IMG/VR virus record: IMGVR_UViG_3300032046_000212
Coordinates: 1-24,490 of that record
Source: a virus
Length of the DNA: 24,490 nucleotides
Direction: 5' to 3' (one strand)
Below are positions 1 to 8,433 of this stretch, piece by piece. Made by a program: the position numbers and the translations under genes. Every line of letters starts with the position of its first letter. The stretch's first letter is position 1. The notes under the pieces are model-generated. The model saw nothing but the letters and a program-made list of their open reading frames with translations. It made no database searches and was not told where the DNA came from.

Positions 1-1007
1 GACGACGAGTCGCCCGAGTAGAGCTCGAGCTTGCGGACGGCCGCGATGTTGAGCACCGCCATGCCGATGTCCTCCCAGGCCTGGAAGGTGATCATGTTGG
101 CGATCTTGTCGATGTAGAACTTCGTGTTGTTCAACACGTAGAACTTCCCGAAGAACTCCGGCTTGGTGAAGCAGTAGATGTTGCCCGGACGGAGGATGTC
201 CGTCTTGATGGTACGGACGTACGAACGACCGAGGATCGTGTTGTACTTGTACCCATCCACCGTGGTCTCGGACTGGATGCGGTCACCCTGGTCTTCGACG
301 GTCCACTGAAGGAGATCGTCCCAGTCCATCTCCGTCATCAGGAGGCGCTCCGAACGGAGGCGGTTCCCGTCGAGGAGCTTGAACAGGTTGACGAGGTCCG
401 GACGCTGCAGCGGACGAACCGTTGCATCGTTCGTAGCCGCCGACCGAGCGAGCTCACCCTTGCGGATGGAGAACTCCACGACCGAGCCTGCGCCGATGGT
501 CGTAGCGTTGAGAGACGTGACGACACCGCCGTTGGCCTCCGTCTGGAGGGCCTGGACAGCCGCCTCGATGTGGATCGTGAACTCGCGGTCCTCGATCTCC
601 TGGATGTCCTTCACCGAGTTCTCCTCGATGATCTTCGTGATGGGCATCTCGTAGGCGAGAAGCTCCTGCTCCGTCTTCTGGAAGATCTCAGAGGAGATCG
701 TGTAGAAGGCGACTTCCGCACGGCTGCCACGGATGAACCGTGCCGTGGGCTGACCGCGGAAGGAGATCGCCATGGCCCGGCTCTTGGGCTCGATGTCGAC
801 GATCTTCACCAGCGTGTCGTGGTTGACCGAACGCTGACAGTCAGCGCGGGTCACCATCTCGGGGGGCAGCACCTTGCGGGCGTAGCTGACCTCGCGGAGA
901 CGGTCGCGGATATAGGATCCGCCGAATTCTGCCATCTTCTCTTTGCCCTCTGCGGACGAGAGCTTCTGCGTGAAGAGCTCGTTGAGGACGCGCGCCGGAA
1001 CACTCAT
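1..1007 (-). CDS. Major capsid protein, C-terminus beyond window
   Basis: This open frame starts with ATG at 1007-1005 behind a purine-rich Shine-Dalgarno stretch (AAGGAGAAG) and runs off the left edge without a stop, giving 335 codons. It is probably the shell-forming HK97-fold capsid subunit. The call rests on position and on the visible C-terminal part: the run around GNIYCFTKPEFFGKFYVL, then a segment ending AWEDIGMAVLNIA, resembles the conserved end of capsid proteins in this class. It is also the last gene after a maturation protease, scaffold-like genes and a possible decoration gene, which is the usual head-gene order. The N-terminal third is helical and charged and holds KEKMAEFGG, a version of the K-x-A motif seen in neighbouring head proteins. 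It could be another abundant head protein, but that is less likely. Confidence 0.78.
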   Translation of the reverse strand, partial: MSVPARVLNELFTQKLSSAEGKEKMAEFGGSYIRDRLREVSYARKVLPPEMVTRADCQRSVNHDTLVKIVDIEPKSRAMAISFRGQPTARFIRGSRAEVAFYTISSEIFQKTEQELLAYEMPITKIIEENSVKDIQEIEDREFTIHIEAAVQALQTEANGGVVTSLNATTIGAGSVVEFSIRKGELARSAATNDATVRPLQRPDLVNLFKLLDGNRLRSERLLMTEMDWDDLLQWTVEDQGDRIQSETTVDGYKYNTILGRSYVRTIKTDILRPGNIYCFTKPEFFGKFYVLNNTKFYIDKIANMITFQAWEDIGMAVLNIAAVRKLELYSGDSS

Positions 1008-1035
1008 GATCTTCTCCTTCCTTTCCTAGCGTCCT

Positions 1036-1575
1036 TCAGACGCGCCAGCCGTTGATGAGACGCAGCTTCCCGCCGTTGTTGGCGGAGAGCCGGGTCACGT
1101 AGCCAGCGACGGGGGCAGCATCTGCCGAACCGCCATGGCCAACGAGACCAACGTAGTTGCGTCCACCAAGAGCGATGGTTGCGACCTTGACACCCTGGAG
1201 GACAGTCGTGATGGCTGCCCCCGAACCGACGACAGCTGCCGCATCGAAGATGCGGGTGTCGAACTCCCACTCACCACGGAAGATGACCGGCATCTTCGTG
1301 CCGGCGATTGCCTGCACGTCGTAGCGGCCACGCTCTGCGAAGAGGGGGAAGCTCAGAAGGGTTGCACGACCACCAGCGCCGGCGGTGCCGAGCGTAGCGA
1401 TGTCGGCTGCCCGAAGGAGCTTGTAGCTGTTGTTGATGACCATCCACTCACCGTCCACGAGCGCCACCGCGTTCAGCGGCTGGGCGAGCGTGGGATCGGC
1501 AAGCGGAAAGTCACGGAACTGGGTCTGCAGTACCGTGCTGACCGGCTCGAAGTTGACTTTCTGCACCGTCGACAT
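1036..1575 (-). CDS. Possible capsid decoration or head-stabilising protein
   Basis: The 179-residue protein is rich in Gly, Ala and Val and looks mostly beta-stranded, with no membrane segment or enzyme motif. ATG at 1575 is preceded by AGGAG eight bases upstream, so the start is clear. It lies immediately before the major capsid gene and after coiled-coil scaffold-like genes. In lambda-like head clusters this slot is filled by the decoration protein that binds the shell after expansion. A segment near residues 40-55 reads VDGEWMVINNSYKLLRA and a later stretch has repeated short hydrophobic strands. I do not recognise the family by sequence; the role is inferred from position and composition. 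Alternatives are a head fibre base or another minor capsid component. Confidence 0.4.
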   Translation of the reverse strand: MSTVQKVNFEPVSTVLQTQFRDFPLADPTLAQPLNAVALVDGEWMVINNSYKLLRAADIATLGTAGAGGRATLLSFPLFAERGRYDVQAIAGTKMPVIFRGEWEFDTRIFDAAAVVGSGAAITTVLQGVKVATIALGGRNYVGLVGHGGSADAAPVAGYVTRLSANNGGKLRLINGWRV

Positions 1576-1615
1576 GATCTATTCTCCTGACTTCACTTTT
1601 TGAGCGGTTGTTGTT

Positions 1616-1981
1616 TCAGCCGACGCCGCCGACGATGAACCGCTCAAAAGCAGACCCCGCCGCCGCATTGTTGCCATCGTTGTTCGAGAGCGAGGCCAGC
1701 TTGGAACCCATGTCGGGCCCAGTCAGGTCCACGGCCTCTCGATACGTCTCGAGCTTGCCCTGCTCAGCCGCCTTCTCGAGGCGGGCCGTGAGGTCCTCCA
1801 TCGAGACGTCGAGCTCGAGACCCTTCTCGTGCATGGTCTCCGCCAGCTTCTCAGCTGCATCGCGGCGCTCCATGTGAGCGACCTTGTCACGGAGAACTTC
1901 GTTCTCACTGACGAGATCACGGATGACTCCCGGTGCCTCAGAAAGGACCGCGGAGATCTGCTCATTGCTCAGCTTCTTCAT
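1616..1981 (-). CDS. Small coiled-coil scaffold-like protein
   Basis: The 121-residue protein is highly charged and helical. Residues 1-85 look like one or two coiled coils (VLSEAPGVIRDLVSENEVL, then DKVAHMERRDAAEKLAETM). The tail after about residue 95 is low-complexity and Asn/Ala/Gly-rich and ends FERFIVGGVG. This build, next to capsid and protease genes, is typical of a scaffolding or core protein that directs shell assembly and is then removed. It carries three versions of the K-x-A motif found in its neighbours (EKLAE, LEKAAE, SKLAS). The start has GAGAGGA just upstream, and the preceding gene's stop lies only 8 bases away, so the two are likely co-translated. The scaffold role is an inference; there is no family match I can name. 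Confidence 0.5.
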   Translation of the reverse strand: MKKLSNEQISAVLSEAPGVIRDLVSENEVLRDKVAHMERRDAAEKLAETMHEKGLELDVSMEDLTARLEKAAEQGKLETYREAVDLTGPDMGSKLASLSNNDGNNAAAGSAFERFIVGGVG

Positions 1982-1989
1982 GGTTCCTC

Positions 1990-3219
1990 TCAGCCGCCGT
2001 TGGCAGCCGACTCCTTCTTCTTGTTGGTCTCTTCGGCGAGCTTCTCGAGGACAGCTCGAGCCGCAGCGACCTTCGTACCGGTGCCGACAGACGCGAACTT
2101 GGTGCCGGCCTTAGCCGTGTTCTCGAAGGCGTTGGCCAACGTCTTGTCCGTCTGGGCCGAGAGCGCCGGCTCATTGAAGTACTGCTTCAGCTCCGCCTTG
2201 CGGGGGTCGTGAGCAGTGCCCTTCTGGTAGTTCATGGCCGAGTCGTTCGAGCTGACGAGGCTGGTCGGACCCTGGGGTGCCCCGCCGGCAGGCTCACCGC
2301 CGGACTCACCAGCCGCGCTGGTGTCCGGAGCGACAGCTGCGCCAGCCGAGATGTGCGCCGGGTTGATGGCATCCTCAGCGACCTTCTGCATCTTGCGTGC
2401 AGTTGTGGCGATCGAAGCCGTCTTGAAGGCTCCACGGATCGAGGCAACCTTGCCCTTGCCGGCGGTCATGGCCGTGGTCTGGTGGCCGGGGCCTCCCGGG
2501 GCACGAGCGTAGTCGTTCTCCATCTGAGTCGCCGGGCCGTGACCAGACGCCTGGAGCGGGGTGCTCATCGGAACCGTGTGGTGTCCGTGACCCTGATCGT
2601 CATTGGTGTGAGGGCCGCCACGCGCCTCAGAGACCTCGAGGGTGTTCGGTCCACGACCGATGCCCTGAAGGTTCTTGCCTTCCGAAGACTCCTTGGCGAT
2701 GTACTCGATCGCCGAAGCCAGCTTGAGGGCGTACTCGTGGTCCACGGCGCCGCTGGCCGAAGCCTGCTTCTCCGTCACATCACCAGAGTCGCTCATCTGA
2801 CGAGCAGCTTCGAGCGACACGTTCACCTTCGAGGCGCTCTGCGCCATCGCGGTCTTCAGCATGTCTTGCAGCCGGAGGGGCCGAACTCCCATCAACGCCA
2901 TGTCGACCTCATTTCCCTTCTTGATGAACGCGAACTTGTTGGCCGAAGCCGTGACTGTCATTTGAGCAGGTGGGGGAGGTATCGGAAGCTGTGGAAGAGG
3001 AGCTGGGGGGGTAATCGACCCCTGTTCCATCTTCCCCGCATCGGGCTTCGAACCAGCCACTGTGTTTGGCTGACCCACCCCTATCTGCCGAGGAACTTGC
3101 CCACCCTTCTGACTCCCCTGGCCCAGGGCTCCCGGAGGTGTGGTGGGCCTCATGGCCGAGTTTGGCCTGTTCCCCGTGAGAAAGGTATGGGAAGCGGGAT
3201 TCCGAATCTGCCCAGGCAT
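1990..3219 (-). CDS. Disordered scaffold- or core-like virion protein
   Basis: The 409-residue protein starts with a Gly/Pro/Gln-rich disordered region (about 1-90, including a proline run near 67-86). A helical middle follows, then a His/Gly-rich spacer around 200-235, and alternating helical segments to the end. It has no enzyme motif or membrane helix. The K-x-A motif is dense here (LKTAMAQ, EKQAS, GKVAS, FKTAS, QKVAE, LEKLAE). The gene lies between the protease side of the head cluster and the small coiled-coil protein. I infer an internal head, core or scaffold protein that may be cut during maturation. The start at 3219 has GGGAG upstream and a 24-base gap from the preceding stop. No named family is recognised. 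Confidence 0.45.
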   Translation of the reverse strand: MPGQIRNPASHTFLTGNRPNSAMRPTTPPGALGQGSQKGGQVPRQIGVGQPNTVAGSKPDAGKMEQGSITPPAPLPQLPIPPPPAQMTVTASANKFAFIKKGNEVDMALMGVRPLRLQDMLKTAMAQSASKVNVSLEAARQMSDSGDVTEKQASASGAVDHEYALKLASAIEYIAKESSEGKNLQGIGRGPNTLEVSEARGGPHTNDDQGHGHHTVPMSTPLQASGHGPATQMENDYARAPGGPGHQTTAMTAGKGKVASIRGAFKTASIATTARKMQKVAEDAINPAHISAGAAVAPDTSAAGESGGEPAGGAPQGPTSLVSSNDSAMNYQKGTAHDPRKAELKQYFNEPALSAQTDKTLANAFENTAKAGTKFASVGTGTKVAAARAVLEKLAEETNKKKESAANGG

Positions 3220-3243
3220 GTTGGACTCCCGCTTCCCTCACGA

Positions 3244-4239
3244 TCAATCCCAGTTGACCGGGTAGCCGGCCTGCTCGAGGATCTCCGACGAGCGGATGTC
3301 GATGGCTCCATCGACGTCAGACGCCATGGCGACCTTCGAGCCATCTTCCGAGGGACCGAGGATCATGACGGCAGCGACACGCTCGCCGGCCTCCTCGCCA
3401 TCCCAGCCTGCGGCTGCGGCCTTCTCGATAGCCAGCTCTGCAGCGAGCTCATCGATGGCCGAAGCCTTCTTGTCACGGGTCGCTGCGTAGCCTGCGCCAC
3501 CAGCTGCGGCAGCGCCTGCTGCACCGGTTGCTGCGCGAGTCCGGAAGACCTTCTTGCCTTCTTCCGCAGCCGCCGCACCCTCACGCGTACCCTTGTCCTT
3601 GGCCAAAGCCTTGTTGACGCGGGACGACATGCTGTCGCCGCTGAGGTTGTCGCTGATCTTGTTGGCCTGCGCACTGCGTGCGGCATGCGTGTCACGCTTC
3701 GAGCCCGACAAGAGCTCCTTGTAGCGCTTCGCGCCAGCGCTGGCGTGCTCGCTGACGTAGTCAGCTGCATCGCCGACGGACTTCTTCACGGACTTCTTGC
3801 CCGAGTGGTACATCTGCTTGAGATGCGAGCCCTTCGGCAGGGAGAGGGCCTCCTTGGTGGAGCCGTCATCCGTGGCCTCAGCGATCTTGTTGAGCTCCTG
3901 GACGTAGGCGTGAGCCATGACGCGTCCGAGGAAATCAGCCTCACCAAGCTTCTCTTGCTGGGCCTTCTTCTCCTCGTGCTCTTCCTTGGCCTTCTCCTTC
4001 TTCTCACCACCGTCCTTGTCGTCCTCGTCCTTGTCGTCGGAGGCCTCCTTGGAGAAGGTGTTGTTGTACAGGGTCTCGACCTGCGCGTCAGTCAGCTGGT
4101 TGAGGTCGATGCCCTCAGCCGCTGCCATCTTCGCGAACAGCTCGACCTGCGCCTGCTTGCCCATGCCGTCGTCCGTCGCCTCTGCAACACCGCCACCGGT
4201 GCCGTAGTACTCGGCGAGGAATTGGTCCATTCCGCTCAT
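3244..4239 (-). CDS. Charged internal head or scaffold-like protein
   Basis: The 331-residue protein overlaps the end of the protease gene by four bases (ATGA), suggesting translational coupling. Visible parts are a helical segment around 32-66 (DLNQLTDAQVETLYNNTF), a very charged Asp/Lys/Glu run at 64-98, a conserved-looking helix at 101-118 (ADFLGRVMAHAYVQEL), a Lys-rich middle, an Ala/Gly-rich stretch near 235-258 and an acidic C-terminus. A twelve-residue element starting AEATDDG occurs twice (residues 19-30 and 120-131), each ending K-[QE]-A. The composition resembles prohead core or scaffold proteins. The Ala/Gly stretch might be a membrane-like helix but is weak. Function is inferred from location only. 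Confidence 0.45.
   Translation of the reverse strand: MSGMDQFLAEYYGTGGGVAEATDDGMGKQAQVELFAKMAAAEGIDLNQLTDAQVETLYNNTFSKEASDDKDEDDKDGGEKKEKAKEEHEEKKAQQEKLGEADFLGRVMAHAYVQELNKIAEATDDGSTKEALSLPKGSHLKQMYHSGKKSVKKSVGDAADYVSEHASAGAKRYKELLSGSKRDTHAARSAQANKISDNLSGDSMSSRVNKALAKDKGTREGAAAAEEGKKVFRTRAATGAAGAAAAGGAGYAATRDKKASAIDELAAELAIEKAAAAGWDGEEAGERVAAVMILGPSEDGSKVAMASDVDGAIDIRSSEILEQAGYPVNWD
3847..3882 (-). repeat. Second copy of AEATDDG element
   Basis: It encodes AEATDDGSTKEA at residues 120-131 of the same protein, matching the copy at 4150-4185 in nine of twelve residues. It follows the K-x-A form LNKIAEA. Confidence 0.6.
4150..4185 (-). repeat. First copy of AEATDDG element
   Basis: It encodes AEATDDGMGKQA at residues 19-30 of the 331-residue head-cluster protein. 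The partner copy is at 3847-3882. Residue matches are kept although codons differ, so the similarity is at protein level. Confidence 0.6.
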
Positions 4240-5897
4240 TGAACTCTCCGTGCATTGAACATGCTCAACGTGTTCTTTGAGGGGGTTGCCCTCTCCACGG
4301 TGGCCGAAGCCTGAGCGATCTTGGTTTCCCCCGACTCATCCCGGAACGCATCCTGGATGTACGCAACCGACATCGGCGTGAAGACCTGGTCCGCAGGAGC
4401 GCCGGCGAGCTTCGCAAGGTGAATGTCTTCACCTGCGATGTCTCCGATCAAGTCCTGACTGTGAGCGACCATGTTCATTACACCGTGCCGGTAGCTGTCG
4501 TAGGCACTGCCCATCTTACGCATCGAGGAAGATGAATGGGAAGAAGTGCCCTTTGTCTTCTCTTCAGTAGCCTTGGAGGGCAGACCGACGACAATGATTG
4601 TTCTTCTTTCGATGAACGGGCCGAGCATCGATCTACCGGGCAGGTGGCCAAGCATCATCATCGCCAGAGCCTTGTTGAACTTCTCTGGGGACTGCTTGAT
4701 TTCCGCGTCCTCTGAGCCGCCCGAGACGTGATCGAACTCACCCGGCTTGAGAATAATCCCGAGGCCAGAGGCCGTAGAAAGGGAGTCCTCAAGGGGCAGA
4801 TGCTTCATCACATCCAAGATATCGTCCGGTAGATCTTCTTCGTGCTTCGACAGAACGGGCACAGCCTTCCCGGTGAACTGACTGGGGATGACGTCCTTGG
4901 TCATCTCGCTCTGCTTGTTCTTGGCTGCCTTGCCGATGAAGGCAATCTTGAGCGGGTCGTCCTCAACAACAGAGGCAATCTTCTCTTCTCCTTGGAAGGC
5001 GGGGAAGAGGACCTCGTTGCCCTCAGCATACCCAAGCTTCTCAGCGAGCTCCGCGCTGCCAGCAATCTTCATCATCGTCTTCGCCGTACGGTCGGCGCCT
5101 ATGAAGACGAAGCTGATGTCAAAGAACTTGGGGTAGTCGTTGTAGACGAACACCTTCCGACCGTCGGGCCGGATACGGTTCATCTCTCGCTTGGCGTGCT
5201 CGCAGTAGTCCGCTCGAGTGATGGAGACGCCGCGGATCTTCTTGGCCTTGTGCCACCGAAGGATGGCATCACCAGGGTGCTTGTCTTTGCCCTTGATGAA
5301 CGTGGCCTGAGCTCGGTGGTACGTGTCCCAATCGAGGCAGATAGAACACGTATCAAACGGCACCTTCGTACCCATCGAGACATCGGGGAACTGCCCGCTC
5401 TGAAGCTTGTCCCAGACCTGCAGTCCTCCGAACTTCTCGCACTTGTCCTTGTCGACGCGGCAGACAAGTTCCACCCGCTTCATGCTCGGGTGCCAGACCG
5501 CGAGCTCCACCTCACCGAAGGCTCGAGTCGAATCCTTGTTGCGATGGTGGGCGTAAGGATGCGCCAGGTAAAACGTGGGAAAGCCGAAGGGCCAAGTCTT
5601 CGCCTTGATCTTGTCGACCAAAGGGTTGCCTGACCAATCGTCCGGAGCATGGATGAGGGATGCCTCCGGGAAGGCATCACCGTTGATGTTCGAGCCGTAG
5701 TACTCGCTGGCGCCCATGGCGTTGACTAGGACGTACTGAGAGCCGTTCTGCGGACGCAGCGACGCGATGTACCGGTTCACGTCTGGGAGAAGTTTGGCCG
5801 AAGCAGTCTTCTCAAAGACAGAGTCCGCCGGGCCGAAGAGCGGGACGGCACTCGGACCGTGCTCACTCTGGCCGGCGAACGTACTGATCTTGAGCAT
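4236..5897 (-). CDS. Capsid maturation (prohead) serine protease
   Basis: The 553-residue protein looks like a phage prohead protease of the assemblin-like Ser-His fold, which trims scaffold and shell proteins inside the procapsid. The visible signature is a His region at 110-118 (YLAHPYAHH) followed by NKDSTRAFGEVELAVW, then the probable nucleophile S174 in PDVSMGTKVPFDTCSIC, and a closing strand FFDISFVFIGADRTA near 258-272. C184 and C187, with C232 and H234, form a CxxC/CxxH set that could bind zinc. Residues from about 275 to 553 form a long extension, which may be a fused scaffold domain and contains several K-x-A motifs (FEKTAS at 28-33, EKIAS, LAKLAG, TKIAQ). The gene lies three bases after the upstream gene and overlaps the next by ATGA. 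Which histidine is catalytic cannot be settled by eye. Confidence 0.78.
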   Translation of the reverse strand: MLKISTFAGQSEHGPSAVPLFGPADSVFEKTASAKLLPDVNRYIASLRPQNGSQYVLVNAMGASEYYGSNINGDAFPEASLIHAPDDWSGNPLVDKIKAKTWPFGFPTFYLAHPYAHHRNKDSTRAFGEVELAVWHPSMKRVELVCRVDKDKCEKFGGLQVWDKLQSGQFPDVSMGTKVPFDTCSICLDWDTYHRAQATFIKGKDKHPGDAILRWHKAKKIRGVSITRADYCEHAKREMNRIRPDGRKVFVYNDYPKFFDISFVFIGADRTAKTMMKIAGSAELAEKLGYAEGNEVLFPAFQGEEKIASVVEDDPLKIAFIGKAAKNKQSEMTKDVIPSQFTGKAVPVLSKHEEDLPDDILDVMKHLPLEDSLSTASGLGIILKPGEFDHVSGGSEDAEIKQSPEKFNKALAMMMLGHLPGRSMLGPFIERRTIIVVGLPSKATEEKTKGTSSHSSSSMRKMGSAYDSYRHGVMNMVAHSQDLIGDIAGEDIHLAKLAGAPADQVFTPMSVAYIQDAFRDESGETKIAQASATVERATPSKNTLSMFNARRVQ

Positions 5898-5900
5898 GGG

Positions 5901-6428
5901 CTACCGCCTAGGGCGGGCAGCCCCATCCCCTGCGTTGGGCGCACCCGCCCTGCCGTGCTGAAGGCCCGCCTTTGCTCCTTCGCGGGCAAAGTCGTGGGCT
6001 ACTCCGAAGGCAGACTCGGGATAGTCACCACGCTGCTTGAGAGCTTCGCCGGCGATACCGCCGATGCCCATCGGACTCTCGATCATACGACGCATGAATG
6101 AGCCTGCGACGAGCGGGTCCTTCGAGAACTCAGGGTTGACGTTGCGAAGCGTGTTGAACATCAGGTTGAACCGCTGCGGGTCCTGCTCATGATGCATCTG
6201 TAGATCTTCGTTGGCTTCCATCATGTGGCGGAAGTCACGGCCCTTAGTGGCCGCATCAAGAATCCCGGAGACAGCAGCTCCGAGCCCAGCGCCCATAAGG
6301 CCGACTGCACCAGCAGCAGCAGCACCGGTGGCAGCGTGAGCCATGTGCTGGGGGAACTTCTTGGCGGCATCCGTGAGGAAGTTCGCCTTCTTGGACATCT
6401 CCACAAACTCTTCAACAGGGTTCTTCAT
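5901..6428 (-). CDS. Small virion-type protein with hydrophobic segment
   Basis: The 175-residue protein has an amphipathic N-terminus, a strongly Ala/Gly-rich hydrophobic segment at about 32-60 that could span a membrane, and a helical remainder with NPEFSKDPLVAGSFMRRM near 115-135. The C-terminal 25 residues are Arg/Gly/Ala-rich and disordered. It sits directly before the protease gene, its stop codon lying only a few bases from the next ATG. The start has GAGAGGA upstream. I do not recognise the family. The location suggests a head or internal virion protein, and the hydrophobic segment leaves open a role at a membrane during genome entry. Confidence 0.4.
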   Translation of the reverse strand: MKNPVEEFVEMSKKANFLTDAAKKFPQHMAHAATGAAAAGAVGLMGAGLGAAVSGILDAATKGRDFRHMMEANEDLQMHHEQDPQRFNLMFNTLRNVNPEFSKDPLVAGSFMRRMIESPMGIGGIAGEALKQRGDYPESAFGVAHDFAREGAKAGLQHGRAGAPNAGDGAARPRR

Positions 6429-6437
6429 GATGTCCTC

Positions 6438-7679
6438 TCAGTAGACCTGGGGATAGCCGCCGCCGCCCACCTGTTGACGGTAGGTCTCCTGATCCCAGTC
6501 ATTGCTCAGCGGATTCACGTGCGCCTGAATGCCGTGATACGCCTGGCTAGCCACCGGGTCATTCATCGCACGACGAGCCAACTCTACCGCGGCACCAGCA
6601 GCGAGGGCATGCGGCAGATACTTCACGCCCGTCTCCACCCCCTTCCGAGCCGCCTCCCCAACACCCGAGCCCAGGGTGAACTCCATGGCTCGTCCAACAT
6701 GCTTGCCGATGTGCGGGGCTGCATGCTCCGCAGCGTCCATCACATGCTTGCCGGCATGAACGAGTACGCCCTTGCTGTCCGCAGACTTCAGGAAGGCTGT
6801 AGCCTGCGCCTGCGCGACGTTGACCTCCTGGGCCGCCATCCTTGTGTGGGCGAGCTTGTCGAGGCACTGCGCGAACTCTGAGATGGCTGTGACGAGCGGG
6901 TGCTGTCGATTCACAACAACACGACTGGCCGTCTTGTCCATAGAGACAAGCGCCTCCTGGATGTCACGGTAGACACCTTCCTTCAGAAGGCGGGGAGTCA
7001 TCTGCTCGAAGGCGATCTTGAGGAACTTGGCATCGGGAGCGCCGACCTCGAGGACCTGGGCGATATCCCCAAGACTCGAGCCGTGGAGAGCCGCCTGCTT
7101 CACGGTCTGGTAGAGGATCTCCGCCGTGTCCTCATACATGATCTCGAGGCCCGAGAGCTGCGACGAGAGATGCTCGTATGCCCCGGCTAGCTTGTCACGA
7201 AGGTCGGTCACATCCGAGAGCGGGTCCTCGAGGGGGATACCGTAGTCGAACCCGAAGGTCTGAGCGAGGACAGCCTCCTCACGCAGGGAGGCCGAGGCAC
7301 GCTTCTCCGACGGGGGCATGTGGTAGTCCGACGTGCCGGGGTCGTAGACCGAGCCGCCACCACCATCGTTGAGGTCCTTGAGGACTTCGCTCGGGTCCGC
7401 AGGACCGCCCTGGAAGTCGACGACGTGGTGCCCGACGCCGGACTCCTTCTTGAACTCCTTCAGGAAAGCGTCGGTGTTGGCGAACTCACAGACACGCTTG
7501 ACGTGCTCAGGAGCAAGGCCCGCGTGCTTCACCGTCTCCACAACGGCGTCGTTGAGAGTCTTTGCTCGGCCACCCAACCACTTCGAGGACGCCATCTTCC
7601 CCAAGACCTCGAGCTCCTCGCCTGTCTTCGGGCGAGCGTGCGACTGCTGAAAAAGACCGTGACTCGGAAGGTCGCTCAT
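6438..7679 (-). CDS. Unknown head-cluster protein
   Basis: The 413-residue protein begins MSDLPSHGLFQQ and is mainly helical. A Gly-rich break lies near residues 102-110 (DGGGGSVYDPG), a long helical centre runs from about 130 to 300, and an Ala-rich C-terminal part ends in a Gly/Tyr tail. No portal, protease or nuclease motif is seen. K-x-A motifs occur at GKMAS (27-31), EKRAS and DKTAS. The gene occupies the slot between terminase and protease where a portal would normally sit, but its sequence does not look like a portal: it lacks the usual length and the mixed stem/clip pattern. The start has TAGGAG upstream. It is followed 9 bases later by the next gene. I infer a virion component. Confidence 0.4.
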   Translation of the reverse strand: MSDLPSHGLFQQSHARPKTGEELEVLGKMASSKWLGGRAKTLNDAVVETVKHAGLAPEHVKRVCEFANTDAFLKEFKKESGVGHHVVDFQGGPADPSEVLKDLNDGGGGSVYDPGTSDYHMPPSEKRASASLREEAVLAQTFGFDYGIPLEDPLSDVTDLRDKLAGAYEHLSSQLSGLEIMYEDTAEILYQTVKQAALHGSSLGDIAQVLEVGAPDAKFLKIAFEQMTPRLLKEGVYRDIQEALVSMDKTASRVVVNRQHPLVTAISEFAQCLDKLAHTRMAAQEVNVAQAQATAFLKSADSKGVLVHAGKHVMDAAEHAAPHIGKHVGRAMEFTLGSGVGEAARKGVETGVKYLPHALAAGAAVELARRAMNDPVASQAYHGIQAHVNPLSNDWDQETYRQQVGGGGYPQVY

Positions 7680-7716
7680 CGTGCGCTCCTAGAGGTAGAC
7701 TCTCTGAAGAAATTAC

Positions 7717-8427
7717 ATGAGCAGCAAAGTAATGGGAATCCAGTCGGACTTGCTCTCCCGAAAGGACACAGCGTCCCTGCTGAGGGTAACAATTCAGTGC
7801 TTGCGCAAGTTCGTCAAGCAGGGCCTGCTCAAACCCGAGGGCAAGGGGCGGCAAGTCTGCTTTCGCAGGGTCGATGTGGTGGCCCTCCTCGAGACTGTGG
7901 GCGGCACCATGGACCTCGCCTCGGTAGCGAACACCGCCATGCGTGCCCTCATCAAGGCAGAACAGTGCGAGCAGGTCCTCAACAAACTCCTTAGCACCCT
8001 CGGCTTCACCAGCCGGCCCTTGGTCACCTCGAGGGCGGCCATCCTCCGGCTATATGAACGGGCCAAGGGGTATCGTGCAGAAAAAGAGGGCACCTCCGAA
8101 GCCGGAACAGTCTTCTATTTCTCGCAAGAACTGTTCGGGATCTCGGAAGAATACCTCCGCCTCGTTGAGCACTACACCGCCGATGGGGAGCCCTGGCGAG
8201 TCTTCCTCGAGGCAAGCGAGAAGCTCTGCGAGCTGGCTCCCCGTCACAGGCTCGTCCACGATTACGAGCTTGCCAGCGCTTATGGGTTTCTCGAGGCAGC
8301 ACGGAGACATATACGCTCCGTGGCCTACCTTTATGTACGTGCGACCCACGGAGCGAAGGTAGCTGATGACGCCTTCATTGGGGACAATGCCTTTGACCCG
8401 GTGATCACAACGCTCTTTCCCAACTGA
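7717..8427 (+). CDS. MerR/excisionase-like helix-turn-helix protein
   Basis: The 236-residue protein lies on the strand opposite the surrounding structural genes. Residues 10-60 (DLLSRKDTASLLRVTIQ, then FVKQGLLKPEGKGRQVCF and RVDVVALLE) match the winged helix-turn-helix of the MerR/excisionase type: helix, recognition helix with KFVKQGLL, a wing with Gly/Arg, then a closing helix. The rest is helical, with an ISEEYLRLVEHYTADGEPWRVFL section near 145-170, and looks like a separate effector or dimerisation domain. It is probably a DNA-binding regulator; its target is not visible. The ATG at 7717 has little Shine-Dalgarno, and ATG 7732 is also possible. Only 37 bases separate it from the divergent gene at 7679. 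A small Cys-rich gene follows after 6 bases. Confidence 0.6.
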   Translation: MSSKVMGIQSDLLSRKDTASLLRVTIQCLRKFVKQGLLKPEGKGRQVCFRRVDVVALLETVGGTMDLASVANTAMRALIKAEQCEQVLNKLLSTLGFTSRPLVTSRAAILRLYERAKGYRAEKEGTSEAGTVFYFSQELFGISEEYLRLVEHYTADGEPWRVFLEASEKLCELAPRHRLVHDYELASAYGFLEAARRHIRSVAYLYVRATHGAKVADDAFIGDNAFDPVITTLFPN

Positions 8428-8433
8428 GGCACT

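Noticed and set aside
1933-4242. Plus-strand open frame of 769 codons
   Set aside because: It lies opposite four minus-strand genes with clear starts, couplings and protein-like composition. Its product is Leu/Arg/Val-biased without domains, as expected from the antisense of a high-GC gene.
4842-5633. Plus-strand open frame of 263 codons
   Set aside because: It is entirely antisense to the protease with its conserved motifs and shows antisense composition.
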